Assembly (NCBI GenBank): GCA_021018995.1
Contig: CM037588.1
Coordinates: 148,261,725-148,325,724 of the forward strand
Direction: 5' to 3'
From: Chloranthus sessilifolius
Lineage: Eukaryota > Streptophyta > Magnoliopsida > Chloranthales > Chloranthaceae
DNA: 64,000 bases
Positions 32,902-44,373 of the stretch are shown piece by piece. Made by a program: the position numbers and the translations under genes. Below the pieces are notes generated by a model that was given only the letters and a program-made list of their open reading frames with translations, did not search any database and was not told where the DNA came from. The first letter of the stretch is position 1. Each line of letters opens with the position of its first letter.

Positions 32902-33416
32902 CGCTTAAATCGATTTAATTCTAATTTTGATGATTCTAATGGCCTTGTAGGAATTAGGCTTAGAATTAATAAGATATCCACCTTCGGATTAGGACTTGTA
33001 GTCCAATATTGTTGGTTTCGTGCAATGGTGCTTACAGATTAGGTTGCTAGAGATTAGATGAATCATATCGTCCCGACTAGTCCATGACTATGTATAGGAT
33101 CTGATACTTATTCCTACCTTAGCTTGTAGCGAAGAGAAGGTCTATTACCCAAAATTCGGATTATATTAGGAATATAATACGAATTAAATACAAATTTGAA
33201 ATTAAAAAGGGATCACATGTTGTTTTGTCACTGTTTTCTAAATCAGAATTTACTTGTTTTCCTAGATAGATTAATTAGAATTTTCCTTTTACAAACCCTT
33301 ATTTTTGTCCAAGCTTTAGTTTAGAATAAATGACTAGTCCCTTGGTTCAATACCCTTGTGCTCACCCTAGTACCTCGAACTTGTGCACTTGCAAGGTTTC
33401 ACATTATAAACGATCA
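32902..33416 (+). mobile_element. Element Y 3' LTR, right part, copy 1
   Basis: Resumes CGCTTAAATCG, continuous with 30304 when the Ogre LTR and one CGCTT are removed. It ends TAAACGATCA and is followed by CCCCC. An almost identical copy lies at 61705-62220. Confidence 0.88.
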
Positions 33417-34514
33417 CCCCCACTGAAACATGCTTAAATTATACTCCGTCCCCTATGTTTCACCAATTTATATTGCAACCCTTGCTTTTATGTTTCCCCT
33501 GCCTATAACCCCCTACAATGACAGATTTCGCTTCTGTTTCAATTTAAACTTTAGCTATGGTTAAAATATATGAAATACCCTAACTACCCCTACATTTCAT
33601 CTCCATAATGGTTCTTTATTTTCAACTAAATATTTTTTCCTTTCATGTGCTTAAACTGCTGACTTATTTGAATCAGGTGATGGAAATTATTTTTGGGTCC
33701 AATCTTCAATATAATGGATCTTGAGATCATGTGCCTATTATCAGACGGTCAGATTTTCATTCACATGGGACACATCTCGAAAAGTGATCCAAGAAACACA
33801 CTTGATGTATCCTTGTGATTAGGTTCACTTTTTGGGTTGTTGTCATGTGGAATCAAAATTGGACTGCCCAATGGTATGTTTCTGATCTCAAGACTCCTTA
33901 AGTTGATGATGGTGCTGAAAAATGATATCCATGGTCTGAATCAAAGCAATCAACGATACAAGCATGTGAAACCCAAATTGGAAATGAAGAATTTGTAGTT
34001 GTAAGTAAAGGTAAAACCCACTTATTCCTCTAATTCCCCCAAAACCAACCTCGTCTTCTTCATATGACCCTTTTCATGACCGATCTATAAAAACCAACTT
34101 TGCCTTCTTCAAATGACCATTGACTAATCCACAAAAACCCATTTCGTCTTTTTCATACAACTCTTTCTATATATGACCGATCCACCAAAACCCCTTCGCC
34201 TTCTTCATACAAGCTTTTTTATGGCCCAACCACAAAAACCCACTTCGTCTTCTTCATAGTTCATACAACCCTTTCCATGACCGATCCACAAGCAACGACA
34301 TGGGATTAAGATCCTAAAGCAACGGTCGATCCACAAGCCATATGCGATGATGAAAAGGATATAATAAGCACCCATTAAAAGGGACGAGATAATAGTGAAC
34401 CCCAATAGAACCCACTACAATCTCACTAGTAAGAAGATAACAGTCAACCCCATTAGAACCCACTGCAATTTCTAAAATACTTGAGGTCTTTGCAACATAG
34501 TGAACCCCCATTAA
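33417..34514. mobile_element. Element X, interior, copy 1 (truncated)
   Basis: Near-identical to 62221-63318, with only scattered substitutions. It begins in the X terminal region (CTCCGTCCCCTATGTTTCACC) and stops abruptly at 34514, where the text switches to an Ogre LTR tail. It has no transposase. The identical 66-codon frame in both copies (34205-34405 and 63009-63209) reflects the duplication and is not evidence of a gene. Confidence 0.8.
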
Positions 34515-34815
34515 GACCCATTTGGGCAAGAGGAAACCTTTTTTATTTCTTTTATATTATTTTTGTTTTGGCCATTAGTAGAGACCGTACTAAACGGGTT
34601 GATTGGGTGCTTAATACCTTCCCAATCGATAACTGAAGCCCCTACCCAAGAGCTTTTTGCATAGACCGGATTCAGAGTCATATTCGTGGCATTTTGGTGC
34701 TTATAAAAATGATCTAGGTTTCTCGAGACACCAAAAGCTCTGGGTGGCGACTCTATATTTTTCACAAGCGAGTGCATCGTCGCGATGGGATCACCGAAAA
34801 TCTCACGGTTGCACA
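34515..34815 (+). mobile_element. Ogre LTR copy b (tail only)
   Basis: Matches the last 300 bases of LTR a (from about 32602) and LTR c (from about 61402), ending GGTTGCACA. The first 1.28 kb of this LTR is missing. This is the LTR that directly precedes the Ogre primer site. Confidence 0.88.
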
Positions 34816-34817
34816 GA

Positions 34818-34835
34818 TGACGACTCTGCTGGGGA
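34818..34835 (+). other. Ogre primer-binding site, tRNA-Arg type
   Basis: TGACGACTCTGCTGGGGA lies two bases after the LTR end. It differs slightly from the complement of the plant tRNA-Arg 3' end (TGGCGACTC...). Use of tRNA-Arg is a known trait of Ogre elements. Confidence 0.8.
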
Positions 34836-34964
34836 CTAGCTGGTAGAACTTTTCCTTGAACTTGGCCTATTTATTTTTTATTTTTACTAATCTTTTATTA
34901 CTGTTTTTCATTTTATTTTTTACTCACCCCTCTGATTACGTCATTTTACTTACCCCTACTTTTA

Positions 34965-35160
34965 CGTCATTTACGAGTCTTAGCCGATCGGCGGGCTTAC
35001 TTGCACATAGTCTTTAATTTTCTTTACGATGTCGTCATTTTAAGAAGCTTAGCCGATCGGCGGATCTACTTATGTATTGTCAGTTAATTTTTTTATATTA
35101 CTGTCATTTAAAGTGTCTTAGCCATTTGGCGGGCCTACTTACGCTTTTAATTCCTCAATC
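34965..35160. repeat. 69-bp tandem repeat, three units
   Basis: Each unit has (T)CTTAGCCGATCGGCGGGC and CTACTTA(C/T) followed by a T-rich spacer and GTCATTT. The third unit is diverged (CCATTTGGCGGG). Confidence 0.8.
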
Positions 35161-35651
35161 ATATTCCAACGGTGAACACCGGCCCATAGAGGCGGCACGA
35201 GATCATCACCCTCGGTCTTTGAACTTAAGAAAATTCTCTTAAAAGTGAAAATAAAATTGAACCAACAAGGGGGATCTAAATTAATTTTTGCGGGATAGAT
35301 TTTTAAAGGGTTGGGTTATTTAGGCACACGTACAACCACCCGAGTCTTAGTACGGCGGCAGCCCCTAGTAGTGATGATCCGAAAAAGTCCCAGCCTACCT
35401 AGTACCTAAGAAAAATACTTGCACTTAAGGTATATCAGGTGGGCAACCTTTTCGTTACCAAGCTTAAAACCCGGGAAAAAGTGACCGATAGTGAACCTAA
35501 TTCGGCCTTAAACACTTAGGTTCGGTGAGAAAGAGAGTGAATCATATAAACAATCAGTCCCCGGAAGCCCAGCTTCCACCAAAAACTAGTTTGGAGACCC
35601 ATTTCGAACTCAGATTGCTGTTGTCATAGAAACTGGAGATCTATTTTGCCT

Positions 35652-35768
35652 TGGCGCAAGTATTAGTTGCGCCAATGCAAAATATCCTAGAAATCCACTG
35701 GTGAAACTATTAGTTGCGCTAGCTTTAAATCTGAACTTTTTATTCTGGCGGCACTAATAGTTGCGCCA
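35652..35768. repeat. TGGCGCAACTA inverted-repeat sites in Ogre leader
   Basis: Three 23-base sites at 47-base start-to-start intervals (35652, 35699, 35746). Each is one half-site, one central base and the inverse half-site with one to three changes. Confidence 0.85.
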
Positions 35769-36136
35769 GGCTGGTTTTGAACAACAATAGTTCAGATTTG
35801 TGGCCTATTTCACTCCTCGGACTCCCCGATCAGTGTGTGTAGTGCTTCTGTTTAGGCCCCGCAATTTTCGACACCCAATATGCCCTCGCCGGTCAAAAGA
35901 AGGTAACTTATTTTTTATTCATCAGGAGATCAGATTGTTTACATTGGTTTTCGTACCTTCAATAGATCAAGGGGTTTCCCTTTGATTCTTTTGAAGCGCT
36001 TTGGAACCTGTATCGTTGGACCTATTTAGGGTACGAGAGCCACCCGAGAAGGGAATTCAAAAAGGACCCGAAATCCTCATTTGTTTTCACTTACAAAAAT
36101 CCAAAAAAAATAAAATTAAAAATTAAAAATAGAGTA

Positions 36137-37750
36137 TTGATTGGTGCCAGCACAACGGCATCATCGTACCCTCCGTCATCCCGTAGGGGAAGGAGGGAGC
36201 TTTGCGGGCTCCATCCAAAACACCCGTACCCAACCCGATACCGAGACATGTTGTGGATCGTGGACCCGGCTTATGCAGATCTTGACTCATTCCTGCCACA
36301 TTCTCCAACCCATTCTCATGCCGAAGAGACCTTTACTTCTATCCCCCTCACCCATTCAACCCTCACCATAACCGGCCCTTTCGGTGCCCCTATTTTTCCT
36401 TCCACCACTTTTCAAAATATCCAAAATCCTAATTTTCCGTCATTTTCCCAAGCCATGCCTTCATCCATGGTCATCACCAACCCATCTCACCTCCCTTCCA
36501 CACCCATTCAAAACCCACCCTCTACCTTAACTCACCTACCCTATTTTTCATCCACCCAACCCGATCCACCCGCATCTATCCATACCACATCCAACCCCCC
36601 ACACATCCCTCCATTTACCCAAGTCATGCCAGTCTCTCCCGAAGCTATGGCCAATTTTCCTCTCTCATTTTCCACATCCATGCCCCATACATCTTCCCCA
36701 TATATGCTCATTTCATCCACCATTGCCCCACCTCATTCCTTCAACCCCACTCATATTCCACCCATCACCCGAGTCATGCCTTTTATCAGGGCCATGCCTA
36801 ATTTTTCCTCTTCCCATACCCCATCCATACCCCCCCAACCATCAAATAACTCATCTCCATTTGATCCCCCTACCATGGTCATGATGGAGGAGATGTTCCA
36901 AACATATAACAAATAGAAGGCCTCCCAACACATCCCCTCTCATCTACACCACACACCCATGGATCCATCCCATACCCTAGCAAGCCTCCATGCCTCATTC
37001 CCCCATGACCCCCATCAACCCCCTATCGTCCACACTACCCAAACCCCCACTACCCATATATCCCAAGGCCTAATGGCCCAAAGCCCCACTACCCATATAT
37101 CCCAAGGCCAAATGGCCCAAGCCCCCATTTCTCATATGTCCCAAGGCCCCATGGACCAAAATCGCATAACCCATACCTATCAAGGGTCCACGACCCAGAC
37201 CCACCAAGGGGCCCATGGGTCAGACCTACGAAAGGCCCATGGCCCAGACCCGCTAAGGCCTAATAGCACAGACCCACCAAGACCCAATGGGTCAAACCCA
37301 TCAAGACCCAATGGGCCCATAACCTAGACCCATCAAGGCCCAATGGGCTAGACCCATCAAAGGCCCATGGCTCAGACCAACCAAGGGCCCACGACCCAAA
37401 CCCACCAAGGCCCATTTCCCCGAACCCACAAGGGCCCATGGCCCAAACCTATCATGACCAAGACTTTATGGCCCAACCCTCCCAAGGGTTCATGGCCCAA
37501 AACCAAGCCCAACAAAACCTTGGAGCCTCACACCCATACCCTTCACAATTCCTCCAAAATTTCACCCCTTCACAACCCTCATGCCTAGCTCAAACCCATG
37601 CCTTGCATCAACCCCAATTCACCCATATCCTTACATCCCAAAATCAGCTTCAAACCTTCTCCCATGCTCAATGGTCTCATCAGGCCTCACTTCAAAATCT
37701 AACTCCCACTCATCGGATCACCCAACAAACCTTCCCTCACCCCTAATGGA
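36137..37750 (+). pseudogene. Ogre gag N-terminal region, Pro/Ser/Gln-rich
   Basis: One frame is open from ATG 36137 for 259 codons, then continues after stops at 36914, about 37325 and 37355 to about 37588. A neighbouring frame (37438-37746) continues the same composition (SQGFMAQNQAQQ). The protein is dominated by P, S, T and H with no folded domain, as in the long low-complexity head of Ogre/Tat gag. Codons 37040-37520 are a coding minisatellite whose peptide reads THISQG(L/Q/P)MAQ in variants. The start is chosen because no frame continues upstream. It lies about 1.3 kb after the primer site. Confidence 0.65.
37040..37520 (+). repeat. Coding minisatellite, CCCAAGGCCxAATGGCCCA core
   Basis: About fifteen units of roughly 21-36 bp mix ACCCATATATCCCAAGG, ACCCACCAAGG and CCCATGGCCCA. 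Phase shifts between units change the reading frame after about 37190. Confidence 0.8.
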
Positions 37751-37991
37751 CTCACCCAACCCCCACTCATGCCATTCCCACCCAGTCCATGCAACACCAG
37801 CAAGATAATCTCGCCCTCACTGCACACTATGTCATCCAGTAATATGAAGAGGACGAGATTAGGAACAATGGAGCCTATGCTAGGGCATTGACCAGCCTTA
37901 ACCCCCCTCCTATCATTTCTCATCCCTGGTAGCCCAAAGTGAAGTCCAACCAACTGCCGAGAAAGTGGCCCCCATATCCAAAGAGTCAGAG

Positions 37992-38616
37992 CAGCTGAAA
38001 GAACAATTGGACAAAATACAGAAATAGTTGATGAAAATGGGTGGTGCTGAAATCCACGCCACGGACTTCACAAATTTATGCCTGTTTGCTGAGGTCCCCT
38101 TACCTCCCAAATTCAAAATGCCAACGTTTGAAAAGTACAACGGCACCGACAATCCTATTGCACACCTCAAATCCTACTGTGGGGACATGTGCTAATATGG
38201 AGGGGACGAAAGGCTGCTGATAAAGGTCTTTCAAAAGAGTTTGACCGGTCCGGCGTTGAGATGGTTCACATTTTTAGAACCATCTATGATGAGAACCTGG
38301 AAAGAGTTAACGCACTTGTTCCAGGAATAATATGTCTATACTATAGACATCGAATTGCGTAAGTCTGACTTGGCCTGATTAAAGCAAAACCCAAATGAGG
38401 CTTTCAGTGATTATCTGGGATGTTGGAGAGCACTGACAGCTCAGATCAGAAACAAAATACTGGATGATGAATAGATCGAAATGATTTCCAAGAATACTCT
38501 GCCAGTCATCTCAGACTTCTTGGTATACCAACAGCAGTCCAGCTTCGCTGATTTGGTAAGAAATGCAAACCGTTGTGAGGACGCCATCAGGGAAGGCCAC
38601 CTGAATAAGAATGTAC
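37992..38616 (+). pseudogene. Ogre gag core (Retrotrans_gag-like)
   Basis: The frame from 37992 reads QLKEQLDKIQK, FEKYNGTDNPIAHLKSYC, then the family signature FQKSLTGPALRWFTFLEPS (38228-38285), RTWKELTHLFQE, and QQQSSFADLVRNANRCEDAIREGHL near 38600. This order is that of the capsid-like gag core of Ty3/gypsy elements, which assembles the particle. At least five in-frame stops interrupt it (after IQK, DMC, LFQE, DLA and LDDE). It is clearly inactive. Confidence 0.85.
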
Positions 38617-38739
38617 CAAGTGGAGCCAGTGGGGGTAGGAGGATTTCAGAATAGAGAAACGATAAGAGAATGGGGGTCGACGTCTAGAACGTTGCCAATA
38701 CCAGGCCCAATAATAACATAACCCCGTTTCAATTTCAGG

Positions 38740-39666
38740 CGAGACTAGTGCGGTCGAGGCGAGCAAAAGCGAGAGGAATGCAGATGACTCTAGAGTAAAG
38801 GAGAGCCCGCTAGGACCGAGTGTTTACATCCTAGGGGCAATCATTAAGTGTGCTTTTGCCTTTATTAGTAGAAAAAGGATTAGTCACTATTCATCAACCA
38901 CAACCTCCTCCTCACACGATCCTAAAGAACTATGACCCAAATACCCATTGCAATTTCCATTAGGGTCTTGTTTCACCCGACTGATCGCTATTTCCCATTG
39001 AAGCATACAATCCAAGATCTAATCATTGTCGGGAAAATCATCCCATCGGCACCTTCTCAAGTGAACCAGCACACGAACATCCATCAAGTGTCGTTGCCCC
39101 CACATCCTACTGGAGGAGCAGGTCTCAGACCCACCATCGGGATGGTAGAGGGACATGAGGAGGAGTTCGAGTTTGACCCATCACACTACATCAGTGATCG
39201 GGAGAGTTATGTGGCACCATTGCCAGGGAACTGTGAAGAAAGGAATATTGGGGTGATTGTACCCCTGAATTTATCAGACTACTTTTCCAGCCCAACACCA
39301 CAAGCTAAACCCTTAGATGTTAGGGTTTATTTTTCATCACCCACTCTTGTCAATTATGTGCATATAAATACATATCAACCATACACCACCACCCCCATCA
39401 ATTACCCGATAGCCCATCATATCCCCAATCCCCCGCTGGCACCTATCAACTACCAATGGCCTAATATTATGTCTTTTCCTCCAGTGCCGCCACCCTCAAG
39501 CTTCACCACCCCCATTTGGCCTAATTTTTCTACCCAACCAGCTATCACTGAGGTAAATCAAGTGTTGCCCATACCTCCTGAGCTCGCAGTGCAAGTACCT
39601 CCGACACCAATGGCTATACCGTTTCAAATCTCGAGACCAACCTATGATCCTCATTGGTCTCGCTGA
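38740..39666 (+). pseudogene. Ogre gag C-terminus: broken zinc knuckle and Pro-rich linker
   Basis: Around 38930, NYDPNTHCNFH in one frame is followed in the next frame by FHPTDRYFPLKHTIQDLI (from 38968). Together this matches the C-x2-C/H...H...C knuckle plus (R/K)HxIQDLI helix typical of Ogre/Tat gag, with a frameshift inside and the last cysteine replaced by tyrosine. The frame 38932-39666 then stays open for 244 codons through a proline-rich linker (PYTTTPINYPIAHH; FPPVPPPSSFTT) towards the protease. Nucleic-acid binding would be lost. Confidence 0.7.
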
Positions 39667-39997
39667 GTTATGAACAAACGGATACTAAAGCTGGCAGCCA
39701 TAGAGAAGGAGCTGTGGACTTCGTTACCCGATCTAGGAAGTTCTCAAAGCAGCCAGAAGCACCGCAGCAGCACAAGCCCAACCAGAGGGGAAAAAAGATA
39801 GCGCAGTGAATCCTTTTGAGAAAATGAGTCGAGAACATATCCTTGAGACTCAGCTGAGAAGAATGTCAACCCATATTACTATATGGGATCTATTGATGAC
39901 GTCCCCACTCCATTTCCAAGCATTAATGGGAGCATTAGAGAATGCGCATGTGCCACTTTAAGTTAGCCCGAATGAAGTCGGACAAAGAATTGGTCAA

Positions 39998-40396
39998 GTG
40001 ATGATTCCAAATGTCATTTCTTTTTCTGATGTCGATTTACCTAAGGAAGGAGGTAGTCACTCAAAATCTTTGAATATAATCGTTGAGTCCAAAAATATAA
40101 TTATCCCTCTAGTGTTGATGAATAATGGGTCTGCATTAAACATATGCCTGCTGAGAATCGCCACCAAGATTGGGGTAGATCGTTGCATGCTAAGACCCAC
40201 GAGAACTAGCGCTAGAGGTTTCAATAACACACGAAGAGAGATAATAGGAGAAGTTGATATTGAGCTATTAATTGGGCCAATAACCTTCTCCATATTGTTT
40301 CAAGTGATGGACATCAAATCCTCATTTAATTTGCTATTAGGGAGCTTACGCCTACATGAGGTGGAGCCATACCATCCATATTGCACCAGAAACTGA
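39998..40396 (+). pseudogene. Ogre aspartic protease domain
   Basis: 132 codons starting MMIPNVISFSDVDLPKEGG. The active-site region reads LMNNGSALN (catalytic codon 40121-40123) where the family has D-N-G-S-A, so the catalytic Asp is Asn. Further landmarks are RGFNNTRREIIGEVDIEL and FQVMDIKSSFNLLLGSLRLH (flap and LLLG near the end). The frame is lost at about 40380, where the next domain starts in another frame. Retroviral-type protease processes gag-pol; this copy would be dead. Confidence 0.85.
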
Positions 40397-40905
40397 AATT
40401 TACATATGAGCATAAGATCATCACAATCATCGAAGAGGGGCACAGTGAGAAAGAAAAGGCCACCAATAGGGTCGAAAACCCTAACATGCTGGATGTACCG
40501 CACACCGATAAAGACATCGACCTCCACAGTTTCGAATATGAGGTATCAACGATACTCCCGGAGCCCATCGAGGGCATCATTCCAAGAACCGGAGGTGGTA
40601 TGCTAGCAACAGTGGCCATGCTCCAAAAGTGGGGCTATAAAAAAGGAAGGAGACTGGGGCCCAGACTGCAAGGCAGAAAAGAGTCCGTCACAGCTAAGGG
40701 TGGTCAAAAAGTCATATTTGGGGTAGGTTACAAGCCCACGAAAGAAGTGCTGGAGGCTAAGGAGAAAGCCCGTGCGACGGCAGCTGCGAGAGCTAGGGGG
40801 ATACACATAGAAGAAAGACCTCGTCCCAGGCCTCACATTAGGAATTTATTCGTGAGTGCCGGGGTTGTAAAGATTGATCAGAATGGGGTAGCCCGATTAA
40901 CCTAA
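40381..40905 (+). pseudogene. Ogre pol linker with G-patch-like domain
   Basis: 174 codons. It starts with the protease tail (HQKLKFTYEHKIITIIEEG), then an acidic linker, then MLATVAMLQKWGYKKGRRLG, PRLQGRKESV and IFGVGYKPTKE at residues 76-122. This glycine-spaced block between protease and RT is the G-patch found in Ogre/Tat pol, probably RNA-binding. The following region is basic (RARGIHIEERPRPRPHI). The frame ends at TAA 40903-40905. Confidence 0.8.
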
Positions 40906-41271
40906 CAGAAGCCCACAGCACCGATTCACCCCACCAATCCCCACATTACCCTTCCCAGCCTGGAGATAGACTTGGTCGCGTTATCCCTCTTTGAGGAGCG
41001 ACAGCCCATACTTGAACAAACTCCCCTTGTGGTGAATCACCGCAAAATTGTGTTAATGTTGAGGATATCATCTAAGATGAAATGGGGATCAACATGATAG
41101 AGGTTGACTCCGAAGAGCCGTATCAGTCAGCACCCTCCATCCAAACAAGTAAAGGAACGGCCTCTCAGGTGCGATACTGGGCATCTTTGCCCTAAACCCT
41201 AGAAGCGGAGAGTGGCCTAACATTTGACCCGTTTCCTAAAAAAAATAACCTATAAAAAATGAGATAAGCCC
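40906..41271 (+). other. Degraded pol linker
   Basis: No single frame persists. Text such as RYWASLP occurs in the expected spacer between G-patch and RT. No independent feature. Confidence 0.5.
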
Positions 41272-41936
41272 TTGGCAAGCAATACCTTTTATATACACCG
41301 ACTCATGCTGCCAATGGTCCGTCTCCCAAAAATATTGTCATTTAAAATTTTAGATAAAATCCCACAAAAAGATGCCTTAATTGAAATACCCGTCCTACAT
41401 AAAATTGATCCCTTTCCTGTGGAAATACAAGAAGAGGTAGGTGTTTCGAGTCTGGACGAGGACATCCCTTTGGAGGAGCTCCCTAATGAGCTCCTTGACC
41501 GGTTTGCCGAATTTGAGCATGACCCTACCCCCATCGTCGAAGAAATCGAGGACGTTAATCTAGGAACTGAGGAGATTCTCTGAATTACCAAGATTGGAAC
41601 GTCGCTATCTCTCGAAGAAAGAAAAAGTATGATCGACTTTCTTCGATCATACAAAGACGTTTTTGCCTGATCGTATGAGGACATGCCTGGTCTAGACACT
41701 GATTTGGTTGAGCATGAGTTGCCTCTCTACCCTGATATGAAGCCGGTCAAGCGGAAGCTAATATGTTTCTGACCCGAGTGAATGTTGAAAGTCAAAGACG
41801 AGGTCATCAAGCAGTATGACGCGGGGTTTCTTATGGTATCCAAGTACCCGCAGTGGCTAGCCAATATTGTGCCTGTACCAAAGAAGGATGAAAAAGTTTG
41901 CATCTGCATTGATTTTAGAAATTTGAACAAGGCGAG
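41272..41936 (+). pseudogene. Ogre reverse transcriptase, N-terminal part
   Basis: One frame (41272 to 41936) reads LPNELLDRFAEFEHDP, then SLEERKSMIDFLRSYKDVFA, stop, SYEDMPGLDTDLVEHELPL, YPDMKPVKRK, then VKDEVIKQYDAGF, YPQWLANIVPVPKKDEKVC and ICIDFRNLNKAS. These are the fingers/palm start of Ty3/gypsy RT. Stops are TGA at 41581, 41668, 41770 and 41779, two of them where W and R codons are usual. The frame is cut at 41936 by a solo LTR and resumes at 44377. Confidence 0.9.
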
Positions 41937-44373
41937 TGTGACGACCGTACTTTTCCAATCCCTCAGGTATAGGAAAGGCCGGCTCGCTAACCTATCAAAT
42001 AAATGATAAGCCGGACAAACAGGGCACATATCAGAGTAAAGCGCAATAATTATCCATAGCTAAAACAAATGCGAAAGCAATTAAAAGTAAAGAACCACCG
42101 ATGATGGACGACCATCATCAAAATATGGCTCATAACAGAAATCAAAGTCAAGTATAAAACTATGATATCCAACTAAAATGGGCCCAGAAATTTAAGTCTA
42201 ACTCTCACCACAAGTAAGAAAATCAGTAAGTTCTATATTGGAAAAAACTCCTCAGGAGGAACCTCAGGCTCTTCCTCAGGCACATAGTCAGGATCAGTCT
42301 CACGGCCATGAACAGCCACGTCAGTACCTGGACCTGTGACGTATAGTCAGAGTGAGCTAACCAACAAAGCTCAGTAGAAGAAAGACATCTACGACATTTT
42401 ACTTTAACTAACATGGTTTCAAAACAAATACCGGAATATAGCTTGTCAAACATATAAGCAGATAATAAACTGAATTTAGGTGCGAAAATCATATGTAAGA
42501 TTAATTTCTAATTATGTGAAAATAGTTTCAAGAACAGATGCAGAGTTTCAGTGTCTTAGTTTCTCTAACTTTTATATGCAAAGTTCAGTAATTTATGACT
42601 TAATCCTCAACTTAAAATACCTCTAGAGTAAATTTTATCTCGAGAGCAGGAATATAGCCGATGGGAACCCCTACCCACCATCGCCATTCATGAACCCTTT
42701 TTCAGGATGCAACAAGCCCCTGTGTACTGAGGGAACTTGTGTCAGGAAGTTGTTCAGGAATTTTTGAGGGGTCGTTCAGGTCAATCATAAAACAAATGCA
42801 GATACTAATATAAATCAGATGCAAGTCTCTTATACATAGTTCAGATTCTTGATTTCAGATTTTCAGTTGTTCAGAGCTTAAGCAGATTCAGGTTTCAGGA
42901 TTCAGGTAGATTTAGATTTTTAGTCATTCATATCAACTTTAGTTTACAGGTGTGATTTCAATGGCATATACAAGTTCAAAGATTTTAATTCAAAATATCC
43001 ATGCGAATTAAAATAAAATACTGTAAAGATAAGATTCTCCTACCAAAATTCAGAGTTACGCGAAGTCAAGCAAAGTCCTTTTTGATGGCCTCTCGCCCTC
43101 AATCTACATCACAAATATACGTTCATGCATTAAGATTAACCCTAATCACTATTAATATAGACCTATTTAAGTGTTTCCTCAACAAGTCGAAATAATTTGC
43201 GCCAATCCTAGAATTTGACGTAACCGTCTCATATATTTTGGACCCTCAAGATGATCGATTCATGAGTTGGTCAAAACATGAAAGTTGTAGATAATGTTGT
43301 TAGCTTTCCAACTCAAAAAAATTATCTCAATCAAAGTTCAAAGTAAAAACTTATGACTAAAATACCAAGACAGTGTCGGAGTTCAGCGATCCCTCGCTCG
43401 AGCGATTAAAATAACTCGCTCGAGCGAGATCCTTCAGAAATATCTTGCTCAAGCGATGACTTAAGCTCGCTCGAGTGAGGACAGAGAATATTTTTCGAGT
43501 ATATGACTTCTAAAGTCAAACTCTTAGTGCATCCTCGCTCGAGCGATTAAAATAGCTCGCTCCAGTGAGCAACAACAACAGCGAGAGTTCTAAGTTTCAG
43601 AACTCGATTCGGATCACGATTCTCGCCCCAATTTTCACCAGAATCGAAACCCATACATCCCAAAACAAAAACCATGGCTAATCGAATGATTTTAATCAAT
43701 AAATTTAATCAAAATATACCTTTAGTCTAAGGATTCCTTGATTAGAAACAAGTCACGCGAACGGAGCTTCGGAACGAAACCATCGGGTTTCCTCGACGAA
43801 TCGCGCCGCAATCGATCCCACGAGTTCACAGAGACAACTCCAACACGTCCCCAATGATCTCAACCTCTCCCAATAGCCAACTACGAATTCAAGGTTGATT
43901 CAAGTTCTTTCTAAGGTTTAAAGGTTTTCAACAAAGAGGGTTCTAGAGGAGGAGGTTTTCTAAACTGATCTCCTACGATGATTGAAGAAGAGAGAAGGCA
44001 GAGTTTCACACGGTTGGATAACTATCAAACGGCTACGGTTCTTCACGGCACTCACGTCTCTTCCTTTCTTAACAAAACCTAGTATAATACGGGAATGCAA
44101 TTCCTTCTTATAATAGGATTGGTCACAAAGTTAAGCACACACACACCTCTTGTGTGTTATACACTTCTAATTTTAAAACTCAAGCCCGGTGTTGAGTGGC
44201 CACACCGAGGTCGGTGCACAACTTTCGCACGAGGGTCCAAATGTGCTCTAAATCAGAATCTATTTGCACAATCACATCTAGATAAAAATCTAAAACAAAT
44301 GGTGATGTCGGTCGCCGAGCCGAATACACACACGGGATTAGTCTAACTCGGGTTCAAAATATAGGTCTTTACA
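41937..44373 (-). mobile_element. Chromovirus solo LTR inserted in Ogre RT
   Basis: 2437 bp, minus orientation, TGTAAAGACC (at 44373) to GTCGTCACA (at 41937). The flanks are GCGAG (41932-41936) and GTGAG (44374-44378), a 5-bp duplication with one C-to-T change. Same family as 782-3195 but single-copy for the internal 215-bp block. CTCGCTCGAGCGAG-type palindromes lie at 43388-43570. Confidence 0.92.
43388..43570. repeat. Palindromic-word stretch, CTCGCTCGAGCGAG type
   Basis: Six words, three of them containing a perfect CGCTCGAGCG, are joined by ATTAAAATAA or ATGACTTAAG spacers. Confidence 0.85.

Larger units (their letters stand above)
20914..33416 (+). mobile_element. Element Y: Athila-like, pol-less LTR retrotransposon (interrupted)
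   Basis: Two direct LTRs bound it. The 5' LTR is 20914-22650. The 3' LTR is 29136-30304 plus 32902-33416, split by an Ogre LTR. CCCCC flanks both ends (20909-20913 and 33417-33421). The primer site TGGCGCCGTGGTCGGGGA (22656-22673) matches the tRNA-Asp-type site used by Athila elements. The interior has a gag relic, a hairpin array and a late short frame with a TTTGGGGGT-type 3' leader, but no protease, RT or integrase, so Y depended on other elements even before it decayed. A solo LTR (24972-26740) sits inside. Confidence 0.8.
34836..36136 (+). other. Ogre 5' untranslated leader
   Basis: No coding sequence seen. It contains three 69-bp repeats with TTAGCCGATCGGCGGG (34981, 35050, 35119) and three TGGCGCAACTA inverted-repeat sites (35652-35674, 35699-35721, 35746-35768). 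Confidence 0.7.

Noticed and set aside
34205-34405. 66-codon frame conserved perfectly at 63009-63209
   Set aside because: Identity comes from the recent duplication of element X; no domain, and it lies in non-coding TE sequence.
36137-36916. 259-codon proline-rich reading frame as a host gene
   Set aside because: It lies between the Ogre primer site and gag core in the expected place for gag's low-complexity head, and the same frame continues past stops; there is no host-gene structure.
38932-39666. 244-codon frame as an independent gene
   Set aside because: It contains the Ogre gag knuckle helix (HTIQDLI) and leads into the protease; it is part of a broken polyprotein.
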